From: Platismatia glauca
Taxonomy: Eukaryota; Ascomycota; Lecanoromycetes; Lecanorales; Parmeliaceae
DNA: 64,000 nucleotides
Direction: 5' to 3'
Assembly (NCBI GenBank): GCA_963556305.1
Contig: OY745766.1
Location: 310,001-374,000, forward strand
Positions 11,072 through 22,108 of this stretch are shown here, one piece after another. A program made the position numbers and the translations under genes. Position 1 is the stretch's first letter. The number at the start of each line of letters is the position of its first letter. Below the pieces are notes generated by a model, which was given only the letters and a program-made list of their open reading frames with translations, was not told the DNA's origin and made no database searches.

Positions 11072-12134
11072 ATGATCAACATGAATGTGTTTCGCATATT
11101 GGGCGATTTATCTCATACAGCCTCTAAATGCATCTTGATCTGGGCCATACATGCCAATCAAAGCGCCGAGGGTAATCATCTACGGCCTTGCCCAATAGAT
11201 TTTGCTGATGGCGATATTATTAGGTGTATCACTGATTACCCAGATGCTCTACGCTGGTGTCTTCATCACCCGCTACCTCGATCTCTTCTGGACTCCTCCT
11301 AGCGATTCTATGTGGAACTTCATCTTGAAGAATTTCTACATCCTCTCTTCCCTCTACATCATCTTTCTCATGATGAAAGTCTATGCGCGAACGCGGGAAA
11401 GAGAAAAGGCGTGGAAATTAGGGGCATACTGTCTGGGAGGATCAATGCTCCTAGCGCCAATGGCCACAGCTGTTACCCAAAGAAAGGATTTCAGCTTCAT
11501 CATTGAGACGCTATGGACATTCTCGATTATACTTGAGTCAGTGTGTGTTATACCACAGCTTCTTTTGCTTCGGCAAACGACCGTGCCAACAGTCATCGAT
11601 TCCTTCTACCTTCTCACGCTTGGGTCATACCGAGCGTTTTATATATTGAACTGGATCATACGCCTTGCATCTTCAGAGCGTCATTTTGAGTGGCGAGCAG
11701 TGGTATTTGGAATAATACAAACGGCTTTCTATGTCGACTTCGCATGGGTGTATTGGACGCGGCAAAGGGTCAAGCTCCGAAATGGCGGTGTTGTCGACTC
11801 TGATGATCTCAGTCGAGGATTCTTGGTCAGCAGGATCTTGGGCCGAGGAGATACAAGCATGGATGATGAAGAGAGTGCCACAGTGGATGGAGTGAGAGGT
11901 AACGGCAGCGCAGGAGGACCAAAGACAGGAGGCAACTGGGGGCCAAGAGGCATATCTGTATCTGCTGATGAGGACGTGATAAGTCGAACACGACAGTCCG
12001 AAGGAAACTCCAGAGCAAAGGATGATGGATCGGTTGGACTAATGGGAGAAGATGACAGCGAAGATGAGATTTGGAGCTCCGCCCAAGACAACAATGGCAG
12101 ACTGGATGACAACAATTTGAACACACGGAAATGA
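11072..12134 (+). CDS. ER lumen protein retaining receptor (Erd2/KDEL receptor)-like, long tail
   Basis: Two exons, 11072-11171 and 11224-12134, 336 residues. An alternative ATG at 11081 gives MNVFRILGDLSH, closer to the family start. The protein has about seven membrane helices. Family ligand-contact motifs are visible: the N-terminal Arg of NVFR, TRYLDLF (Arg/Asp), and YRAFYILNWIIR near residues 169-180, with the Tyr, Arg, Tyr, Asn and Arg of KDEL receptors. Such receptors retrieve HDEL/KDEL proteins from Golgi to ER. Canonical members have about 212-220 residues. This one continues for about 115 more, a Gly/Ser/Asp-rich hydrophilic tail ending DSEDEIWSSAQDNNGRLDD. It may be the organism's Erd2 or an Erd2-like paralogue; the sequence alone does not decide. 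Confidence 0.9.
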
Positions 12135-15100
12135 TAAAATTGGCATCGCCTGTCGTGGAGGATTGGGATGATTAGGATCATTAACAGCGAATATACTTCC
12201 TGGAGAATGAGTGACATTTTCGATGGTCGAAGGATGATGCACGCGCCTGAGACCGAATCCTAGCCATTGAGGATGGGTTTAGCCAAGGCGCACTGCCCGA
12301 ACACGGATGCCGCTCAGCACTTGCTTTTACACTACGTACTACTAATTATGAATTGAGCCCTCACCTGGGCCCCCAAAACGCCCAAGCCACCAGAACGGAA
12401 CTCGGCTGTATCTCTATACGGCGAGAAATGTTTGGTATAGATTAAGACGATGGACGTTGGACGTTGGATGAAACGAGAGAATAAGCTGCAAACAAAGACA
12501 TCGGTATCACCTTGAGACACAGCCTTGAGCTGGGCCGATCGACCAATATGGGGGCCGCCTCCGAAAGCAGCAGTCGCTCGTCATGGGCCGCATAAGTCTC
12601 TGGGGAGACTACGGAGATGCTAAAAATGCCAAAAGCCGCGCGGGCCAGAGTACGACTCGTGCCTCGTCGCAAATTGTGGACGAGTCCACGACACGTTACA
12701 CAAGGAAGTGAAGTGGTAGGTAGCAGAAGCAGAGAGCAACATGGCCCGAAGGTACCGAGAACCTCGCTCATCGCCCCAGGGAATACTTTAGCATAAGTAC
12801 CCGAAACCTGATCCGTCGCATGCGCTGGCAAGAATCCTTTACTTCTTGCAGCCTTGCAGGGTTTGCCGGTGTTTCAACTTCAACAGATTCGTGAGTCGTG
12901 ACACATGTACAGCCTCGAGCGGTCAATGAAACATTTTGCTAAACGCCAATGCGCTGATCCATGGTGGACTTTACCGAGCCAAGAGGGATCATATTCATAT
13001 CTGAGACTTAGATAAGGTCACCATCACCGTGTCAGGACAAAAGATAAATAATCTAATCACACTTCAGCATGAGTCTTCTCGCATCGTGTCTCGGCATTGT
13101 GTCATACCTACCTAGTGAGCGAAGTCATCATTCCTGACATAGGTAATGACATTACTTACCCGTACTGATTGCTCTTACATTCTGCCATTGAACTTGTATC
13201 CTTGAAGGGCCTTCCCAGCGCTGTGACGGTGTCTGTGATGCAGGAGGAAAGGGCAGAAGGAGCTATGACCAACAATGCTTGCAATTGCAAGCTGGGTCAC
13301 GCCAGGATTACTGCCAGTCCTTCCTTCCTTCCATCCCTCCAGTCTTCCTGTTCCAGCCACTGGCTGGTGCTTAATCCTCCCGCCAGTTTGTACTGAGTCT
13401 TTTGGTCCCATGTTTCGAATCCTTCGGCGCATCCGCCAGGTGAGGCTGCCCTTTCGCAGAGATTCCTTCATTAAGAAATTAGTCGTCATTTTAAATAGAG
13501 CAGAGGTGGGCGCGGTAGGATGAAAATAGGTACTTAATTACCCAAATACGGCTGAAATGGCACCGAAAAGGTAGCTAAATAAAGAGCTTTCGGCTCTTTT
13601 TATCGCCGCTCGTTTAGCCGGGACTGTTGACCAATGTACCAGCGTAACATCTTTTAGGGCTTCGTCACAAAGGCGTAAGGCAGATGGTCTGACCTCAGGG
13701 TTGCATGCTCTAGGTACTTCAGAATACTACCATGAATACTACCATGATTAAAATATCACGAGATGCTGCTGGGGGCGCCATTCTGACAATTGCATTAGGC
13801 ATCGCATAGTGCTACATTATTTCGAGGGGAATTTGCGGCGACATCTCACCCTCGTGCCAGCTTGGTCATGGGCTTATCCACTTCTTAGCAGCGTTCTAGC
13901 GGCGACTGATACGCTTCCACCGGTGCCATGCTAATGTATGTACAAGAGTAATGAGTTCGAGCTACCTCGTATACCCATCTGAAAGAGACTCGAGAAGGAG
14001 TCCGCGAGCCGATGATCATCTTTTGTACACGTACGCTACCTCGACCGTGGTAGACGAAATTATATCTGCTGCCTTGCATCCTGCGGCATGGCAAGCCGAC
14101 CGAGTGGTGACTCGTATGTCTTCGTAAAGCGTAATGGAGAAGAGTTTTGACGCACTCGGGTTAGGTTTCGCGTCAGATTATCCACATCCGTTGCGATGTG
14201 TGCAGTGGGTTACTTGACACGGACGGTCCCCGTGCTTCTAGTCTCCAGCGGCTGATCAGCACGCGGGAGGGCAATAGGTAATCAATGACGGATACGAGGG
14301 AGCGTAGAGTTGCTTGCTGCTTTGGCTCTTCGTACCGTACCTGGTCGGACATGTCCTAACACACGATGGTGCAAAGGGTGCAATGATGAATATTACGGAA
14401 GCTTTTTACTGCGAGAACACACGAGACAAGGTACCCAGCAGGCAGACAGCCGATAGGCCCTCTCTCCCTGCAAGCCATGCTAGAGCTGATCCTTTCTCCC
14501 GGCCTGAGCGCGCTTAAAATGTCCCCATCTCAGCCAGCTGCCATAATTAACCTGGATTCGGGAGTGCGGAGACACAGTCTCGAGAGTGTAGACCGTTGAC
14601 ACTATTCTATCTTCAGCTATTTCCTTCCTTTGCTTTGCTAGGTCTTCAAGCCTCACCGTGAGCCAATGGGTCCCTGGGGCAGATCCGGAAGCTTTATGGC
14701 ACAGCGAGGCACGCTAAATTTCTCTCCAGAGATTTGAAACGCTAGGTCTACCAGGCTGAGTCCAATAAAGTCAACTCCACCGTGATTGCCATCTTTAATA
14801 TATCAATCTCTCGCTTCAAGGATGAGGTCGAAGACATCGTCCGCAGCATCTGGCACAGTCCATAACAACATTGACAACTATATCTCATGCAATCATTTAA
14901 TTTCCTCCCACACAGCCTACATCGTATATCTGTCTAACAGCCTATACTTCTTTCTGCCGTTGCTTGCTCCTGAAGTACTGAACGGCCTGCATGACCTTGG
15001 GCTTGCATGCTCAGATTCCACCGTCGATCCTGCATATCTGACACGTCGATCGACGTCCGGAGGGACCTGAAGGACGTTTGTCACCGTTAACATAAGAGAC

Positions 15101-15155
15101 AAGGGTTGCTCGACGGCTTCACGCTGCTATTTGCTGTTCCTACAGTCCAGTCTTC
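12135..15155. other. Long intergenic region, no supported gene
   Basis: About 3 kb upstream of the Myb-like gene. Only scattered ORFs under 130 codons with no recognisable family. Features seen: a perfect 7-bp hairpin (AAAGAGC / GCTCTTT) followed by a T run at 13581-13600, AGGTAC motifs at 13529 and 13712, and a short direct repeat, AATACTACCATG, at about 13723-13746. It could hold promoter elements of the regulator gene. Confidence 0.45.
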
Positions 15156-16406
15156 ATGCCTTTGGACCAGTACTATAGCTCCGGCGTCGAGGTCATCTAC
15201 CCAAGCCAGATGATGAATCCCCATCACTTCTCGGAACCTGAATGGAATCCAACTTCTCTTGTATGTCTCTTCCTCTCGTTGACTGTGAATCTCCAACTCA
15301 TGGGAGCCCAGGTACCTTTACACCCACATGACTTTGACAACACGCCTTATTCATCAGCGTCTCACATACCACCACCAATATCGATCTCACATCCTTCGCA
15401 CGTAGTACCCTTCTCCCGGCCAAAAAGCAGTCCCAGTACATTTGGACCGAACGTGGAGGATCTGCTTTTCACCGAGAACCCTTTCCGCATAAAGAATGAG
15501 GACTATGCACCCTCGATGTTCTCCATGTCACCACAGCCAGTACCTTCGACCAAGACGCAAAGTCCGTACTACAGTGGGGACTATCCAGCATCGAACCCCA
15601 GTGCTTCGCCAGGCCGACACGGACCAGTGCCAATAGCCCCAGATCCAGTCGGTCTCCGACAAATGCAAACCCTCAAGCGCATGCGAGAGGATGAAGAATA
15701 CTCCGAGTACGGCCAGAAGAAAAGAAAGCGCGCCCCCTCGCAAGCAGGTCCAGTCGAGCTAAATGAAGAAGAGCAGTTGCTTCTCAAGCTCAAGGAAGAG
15801 GAAAGTCTGCCTTGGAAAGACATTGCAGTGCGCTTCCAGACCGACCTTGGCAAGTCTTACCAAGTGCCTGCGCTCCAGATGCGTTTCAAAAGACTGCGCG
15901 AGCGTATGAGGACGTGGACGGAAATTGATGTATGCAGGCACATTTGATCTCTTTTGTTACATCCCTCCATGATGATGATCTGATCCTGAGACACAGGTTC
16001 AAGCCCTCGAACAAGCCTACGATTACTGGGAGAAATTCCAATTCGATATCATCGCCGCAAAGGTAAGCCCACCTGTCCTCATAACGTTGATCCGGCGATG
16101 TTCGACACCATGCCCTGAGCACTCTGACACTCCCCCACGCGCCCTGAATGTTCTATTTCTTCCAGATGAAGGCAGCGCTAATGGCTTCGGATTGTCTAGA
16201 TGCTGGACTTTGGCGCATCAGAGCGCTGGCCTGCCAAATACTGCGCTCGGAAGTGGGAGGAGATACACCCCGGAAGAGGGCCTTTCTCGACACCCTCCAA
16301 CTTTCTCCAGGACCCTTGGGACGCCACAAGCCCCGTGGAGTCGTTGAGTCACACTCACAGCCCCAGGCAGACGCAATTCAGTCATAGTCCAAGGCAAACG
16401 CTTTGA
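15156..16406 (+). CDS. Myb/SANT-like DNA-binding protein
   Basis: Probable nuclear transcription regulator. Proposed exons: 15156-15260, 15312-15929, 15997-16062 and 16200-16406, 331 residues. The N-terminal half is Pro/Ser-rich and low complexity. A basic patch, GQKKRKRAPS, looks like a nuclear localisation signal. The tandem helix-turn-helix region runs from VELNEEEQLLLKLKEEESLP through WKDIAVRFQTDLGK, then VQALEQAYDYWEKFQFDIIA and SERWPAKYCARKWEEIHPG, the last piece recovered only by skipping the 137-nt intron 16063-16199. The first intron (15261-15311, gtatgt...cccag) is 51 nt and free of stops, so it can be read through in frame; I call it an intron from its strong donor and ttgac branch site. 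The protein ends in Ser/Pro/Gln-rich sequence. Target genes are unknown. Confidence 0.8.
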
Positions 16407-19400
16407 GGGAACTGGAATGGAAGTCAACTCCCGTCATCAGTGGGCCAGCCTGATCCTTCGAGATTCTTGAGGTTCAGTAAACCGTCGCGATCCATCATCT
16501 CACGTTTGGCAAACTCGCCACCTCACCATTGTGGCGGAAGAAGCCGACAGGAATAAAGGAGTCATCGTTGTACAAAGGGGTTGGACTTGACGAGCATAGC
16601 TTATCAATCCACATTGATGCATATTGTTGGCGAGCGTTTGGCGAGGTTTTGCTTATCATGATACCATTTGTTTCTTCTTTTACGTATGCTACGAGGGCTT
16701 TTGGGAGGGATTCCTTGCGAGCATTGCGGTCTGATTGCATGGATCCGGCGCCGCAGTCATCATCGTTCGTCTGTCATCATGATCCTACATATTGTGTTAC
16801 TATTTAACGACACATATTATGACGTTTCAAGCAAACCCCGAGTACTACGGAGCAGTCTCTTTCGGAAAGCGAGCTTTTTGGAAAGCTTAGAGAGGTCAGC
16901 GTACCATTTGTCCAACTCCTTCTTGTCATTGCTCTCACTGATGCAATCGTCATGATTTCTTGGTCATCGATCTCACCGGCCGAACTTCCGTCGCCGCGTC
17001 CTGGGTTGCTGAGTCAGCAGCTGCCAAGCAAAAGCGAAATCTCCTTCTCTGTTGAGGCGTATGCCGAGCTGAGGAAGAGCCTCAGGCGAAAAGTGCACAA
17101 GTGCAAAAGTCAAAAAGGACCCTTGACCGCCGCCGGCCGATCTCCACAATTAGGAATACTGTCAGAGTAAAATTATTCGTATTAGGTACCTTATTGATCA
17201 TTGATGTGTAACAGCATCATCACATGCAAAAATCTAATCGACTGCAGATGGTGTGAGGCTAAAAGCATTATTGCACTTGCATCATATTGCATGTGTAGGT
17301 TGCACTGACAGAGTGACAGTAGTAGTGCGGACTATTACAATTTACAATTAATGCCCCCGACTCACCGACAATCATCCCCAGTCTCTGATTAAGTGCGAGC
17401 TTTGGGCGCCCCGGTTCATCGAATGCGACCCTTTACGGACCCATGGTTACGACATGCAGGTCCGACGTGGAGTCGCATCTACCTAAGCGTGCAGCTTGCT
17501 AGCCCGAGGCCAAACTCGCCGATCGACATCCTCAAACACAGCTCTTACACGTATGAAATCCATCCACCTGAAGATCATTATGTGCGAGGTGGAGTGCGAC
17601 GGCTCGCGCACAGCCTTGCGGTGTGGTGGCCTTTAATTTCCGACCAGGGGGCCCCCCAGGGCGGCGCTCAGCCACAGCGATTGGAGGCTTGATTAGATAG
17701 TCACATGGGCTGTTAGGTAAGAGGGGGGGAATGGAGGCGATTGGCTGTGGGGTGGGATGGGATTGGGGTGTTTCGAAACGAATGCTTTTTTGGTTTGGAG
17801 ACGGGATGATGTCTTGGTCGACTGGAAATTCTCTAACCTCTCTCTGCCTTTCCCGACTTGAACGGGTCATCTTTCCCCGGGCGTCTTTCCTATCGTTCCT
17901 GAGGACAATTTCACGGCAATCATAATTGCATCGTCGTCACCGCAGAGCTTGCAGGTGCAGAATCCGTCAGCGGTAGGCGAGATTGCGTGCGTGAGGCATT
18001 GGAACTTAAAAAGTTCTATCTTGGGCAGGGGCATTGGCTCTATGATTGGGAATCGAGTGTTTCTGTCGCCAGCTGTCTGCGATGCTGGAACCTACCACTT
18101 ACGCCACAATCATGAGAAGGAAGGGAATTATTGCTGGCATCGTGATCCTCATCCTCTGTCCCTGGGAGCCTGGCTTGGGGGAGCGCGACCACCGGCGGGA
18201 TCTTCCTCGTGCTCCTCGGCCTTTTTTTGGCCATCGCTTGTCGGTCGTATGCACTTCGTATTCCTCTTGTTTCACGATTTGGCAAGCCAAAGTCTGCCAT
18301 CCTCACTTTTTTTCAATATGACTTTCATATTCTGCCTCACTCGTATCCCAGTGCTCGTCCAGACTCCTGAGTACGCCGTACAGTTGTTGTCCTCGTGTTA
18401 TTGCATAAACCACCAGATCATGATTTAGTTGAACTTGTGGCTTCAATGTGTGCGCCTCCTGTGTAATGTACACGCGAGGCAGAAGGAAGCGAACACCGAG
18501 GTCTCAAGTCAATGCCGGCAAAGCCTCCGAGAACGGTCAACAATCCTGAGGGAACATGACAAGGAGATTGCACGATTAGGGAGTACGACCCCTTTGCTTC
18601 GTTGAATTGACCGTTAGGACTCGCTGGAACGAGTGAAGGGTGGATTGCTCACAGCAAAAAGCCATTACTCAGTTGTGCCATTTACATTCTACACGTGGTC
18701 TTCTGTCTATGGCTTTCTCATATGAAGTACTTCTAATTTACTTCTTACGTGCCTCTACCTCGGTAATTGTCTCGTCGTGTCGCCATCCTGAGCTGCCCAG
18801 AAGAGCAAACGCCGCATCCACTACCTCCGCAATGGCCCCAAAACTGAGCTCGAATTGAATGCCAACCAGAAAGCGTGGGTCAGTCAAAGCAAGAGGTGGT
18901 CTGGACAAACCAGTGCTTGGAGGGGCCAGATATTTGACTACCTAGGTACCTGGTTTTTTCCTCGGGTTCGCGTGGGCTCCTTATGATCGAGGGCCCCCTG
19001 AGAAATGTTCGTTAGATTTGCTGTGCGTTGATGAAGGCGATTGCGAAGTTCGAAGAGAGTATATATTTATGGTCACCCTGGTAGCGCGGGAAATTGAGCA
19101 TGTCTGTGTTCAACTACGTTCTCATGTCTTGAAGACTGAAGTATCATTCTTGGTGCTCTTTTCCATGACATTTGTTGTGGAAGATACTATTGACATGGCT
19201 TTTATCTAAGGTAAGTATTCTCATGAGGCCCCTTTTCATACCCCTTTTTTGGGCTGCCAAGCTTTTTGGTAACGGCCTTTTGCTCTGGCCAAAAACCTTA
19301 TCTCGCTCAGCTCGAACCACCTTCCTTTTCCGACAAATATTTCCGCCGCCGTGCAGTAGAAACTTGGACCACTCTGCATAGGCGTTGAGATTGCACGAAA

Positions 19401-19544
19401 ACTTCGCTCGATAGGCTTGATTGCGATTAGCATTATGCTACCCTGCATGGGGAAAGTGGAGGATGAGGGGAATGACGGGCGGTACGTAATACTTCAAAGT
19501 TCCATGCAGCCTGCAGTATCTCGAGATCAACTGACAACTTCGCC
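16407..19544. other. Long intergenic region, no supported gene
   Basis: About 3.1 kb between the Myb-like gene and the amine oxidase. It contains short ORFs on both strands, a pyrimidine/G-rich patch at 17710-17780 and a second copy of the 17-base CCTAGGTACC-containing motif at 18934-18950. No domain, RNA gene or mobile element could be recognised. Confidence 0.45.
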
Positions 19545-21531
19545 ATGCAGGTCAAAGCTCTGAACATTCTCTGCGCTTGCTTGGCCCTCGGATTGGCCAA
19601 TGCCTCGCCGTTGCAGAAGCGCAGTGGCACGTGCCAGAAGACCAAAGTTGTCATCCTGTCGGTCGTGACCCCCATTCAAGTGGTGTTGATGCTGATGCTT
19701 TCCCCATAAAGTGGTGCAGGCACAGCGGGAATAACCGCTGCTGTATGTGTTTCTCTGAGCCTACCAACCCAGATATTTGCACTGACACCAAACAGCAAGC
19801 TCTCTCCAATGCCTCTGTGACGGACTTCCTGATCGTGGAATACAATAGCATTATCGGAGGAAGAGTTGCTCATACAAAATTTGGCGCCAAAAATCAATCC
19901 TACACTGTGGAATTGGGAGCCAATTGGGTACGCTGAATGCTGAAGAGGATAGGGCAGAACCAGAGTACTAAACCTCCTTGCCCTAGGTGCAAGGCATATT
20001 CACGCCTGGAGGCCCGGTCAATCCAATATGGACTCTGGTATGGTATCATTGGGGTCACGTTATCTGAGATTGCTAATGCTGAACGACAATGACAGGCCGA
20101 GCTCTCAAATTTGATAAACACGTTAGTCTCGCATCGCAACATCTTTTCGGACTAAAGTTGATGTCCCAAGCTATTCCAACTATTCCTCGATTGAGACATT
20201 CAACCAGAATGGTGCTGTAGATTTCACAGATCTGATCGATGATTATGAGGGAGATCCATATTCGACGGTGGAGCAAGATGCGGGATACATCCTGAGCGAC
20301 AACCTACAAGATCGTAGCTTCCGCAGTGGATTAAGCCTTGCGGGCTGGAAACCGGGCAACGACATGGAAGCCCAAGCAGTCGAATGGTGGGAGTTTGACT
20401 GGGAGTATGGCCAAAGCCCGGTAGGTGAGATTGTAAGAGTCAAATTTGAACATACAGCCAATCAATGACAGGAATTGAGCTCTCAAGAGTTTGCTATCGT
20501 CAACTATGTGAGCTCATCTACTTTCCTAAATCTTCTTAGTCAGCTAACAAATTTCAGAACACAACTTTCTATCAATATTCGGACGCAAATAATTACGTCT
20601 TCGATTCGCGTGGCTTCAATGCCTTCATCCGATACGAAGCATCGACCTTCCTAACTGCGAATGACCCAAGACTATTACTCAACACGATCGTCACGAATGT
20701 GTCTTACAGCGACAAGGGTGTGACGGTATATAATAAAGACGGAAGTTGTGTCGAGGCTGACTATGCGATCTGCACATTCTCGTAGGCTCCGATGCCCTCC
20801 GTGATACTTGGATGTTCACTGACAGAGGCAGTGTTGGCGTCCTTCAGAGCGATGCTGTGACCTTTTCTCCGGAGTTTCCTTCTTGGAAACAATTAGGCAT
20901 CGAGACGTTTTCAATGGCTACGTATACCAAGATTTTCCTGCAGTTTCCTCCCGACGAAGTGTTTTGGAACACATCCTACCAATTCTTCCTCTATGCCGAC
21001 CCGGTTGAACGTGGCTACTACCCTGTGTGGCAATCTTTAGATGGGCCGGGGTTCCTCCCAGGCTCCGGTATCATTTTCGTGACCGTCGTGCAGGATCAAA
21101 GCTATGCGGTTGAGAATCAAAATGATGCGACTACAAAAGCTCAAGTCCTGCATGTGCTGCGGGACATGTTCGGCGCTGAAAATGTTCCCGAGCCAATAGC
21201 ATTTATGTACCCACGCTGGAGCTTGGAGCCATGGGCCTATGGCAGCTACTCCAATTGGCCTCCTGGAACGAGTCTTGAAATGCACGAGAATCTCAGAGCG
21301 AGCATTGGCCGACTTTATTTCGCTGGTGAAGCAACGAGTTCGGAATACTACGGATTTTTGCATGGAGCCTGGTTTGAGGGCCAGGCTGTAGGAATGGAGA
21401 TTGCTGATTGCTTGGAGGGAAATTGCACTGGTGAGGTGCATTATAACGTGCTACACGGAACAACGCCCCCTCGTGAGTACGATATTGAAAATGGATGGGA
21501 CGTCACAAGCTTTCAGACGAACGGCTTTTAG
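19545..21531 (+). CDS. Secreted FAD-dependent amine (polyamine) oxidase
   Basis: Flavin amine oxidase, likely oxidising polyamines outside the cell or in the secretory route, producing H2O2. Nine exons: 19545-19657, 19712-19742, 19796-19927, 19987-20037, 20096-20121, 20171-20420, 20472-20507, 20558-20781, 20832-21531, giving 520 residues. A signal peptide (hydrophobic ILCACLALGLANA) is followed by PLQKR, a possible Kex2 site. The dinucleotide-binding motif VVILGAGTAGITAAQALS is recovered by splicing two introns; LIVEYNSIIGGRV and VELGANWVQGI follow, as in polyamine oxidases. The C-terminal FAD segment is GRLYFAGEATSSEYYGFLHG. Introns are 49-59 nt. The substrate cannot be told from sequence; length is normal for the family. 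Confidence 0.93.
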
Positions 21532-22108
21532 AAACGGAGGAGTCCCTAATGCTTGGGCCCACACGACCTCTTTGGAGATATGCAATTCACACTTCTCTAT
21601 TTATATGTCCCTGGTGTTACCATTGAATCTTTATAAATACACATTCTGCCATAACAGTACTACTAACAAGCCCACGGCGGGATCTGGGCCTCCGGCTTGC
21701 GCCGCTCTCAACGCCCGACTAACGCCTAATCCACTTGACATTCTCGGACATATATGAATGGCCTCGTGACGCTCACGTGAGACCGCTCGTACGGTCATAG
21801 TACAGTTGAGTGGCGTGTGGTTCGGACAGATTGGAGGCGAAGGTTAACGTGAGCCATAATGCGGGCTTTGCGCAACTGACCCTTCCAGAAACTTGGGCTT
21901 TCCACTTGGCGCTCCGAATAAAATTCAATCCTCCTTCCACCTTCCTCCTTCCTCCGCTCAAAAGCTAGAGGTTCCTCCTTCCTTTCACCTTCGCTTCACG
22001 CTTGACGATCCTACAGAGCGAAGCCGCAAGCCTTGTGACTGGCAGGACAATTATCACAACTCCCGCACGCTTAGCCTTCTTACTCGTCCAACAACTCCCA
22101 TTGCAGTC
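21532..22108. other. Intergenic, leader of the next gene
   Basis: 577 bp. The last 216 bases are open in the frame of the following ORF (an in-frame ATG at 21893), but the encoded text is Ser/Pro/Arg-rich and reads like pyrimidine-rich leader, so I start the gene at 22109. Confidence 0.45.

Noticed and set aside
16148..16387. ORF starting MFYFFQMKAALMAS as part of the Myb-like gene
   Set aside because: It reads through the intron into a wrong frame; the acceptor at 16199 restores the conserved SERWPAKYCARKWEEIHPG frame.
21893..22108. N-terminal extension of the hypothetical protein at 22109
   Set aside because: The 72 residues are Ser/Pro/Arg-rich and correspond to pyrimidine-rich leader-type DNA; the ATG at 22109 gives a more plausible start, though not proven.
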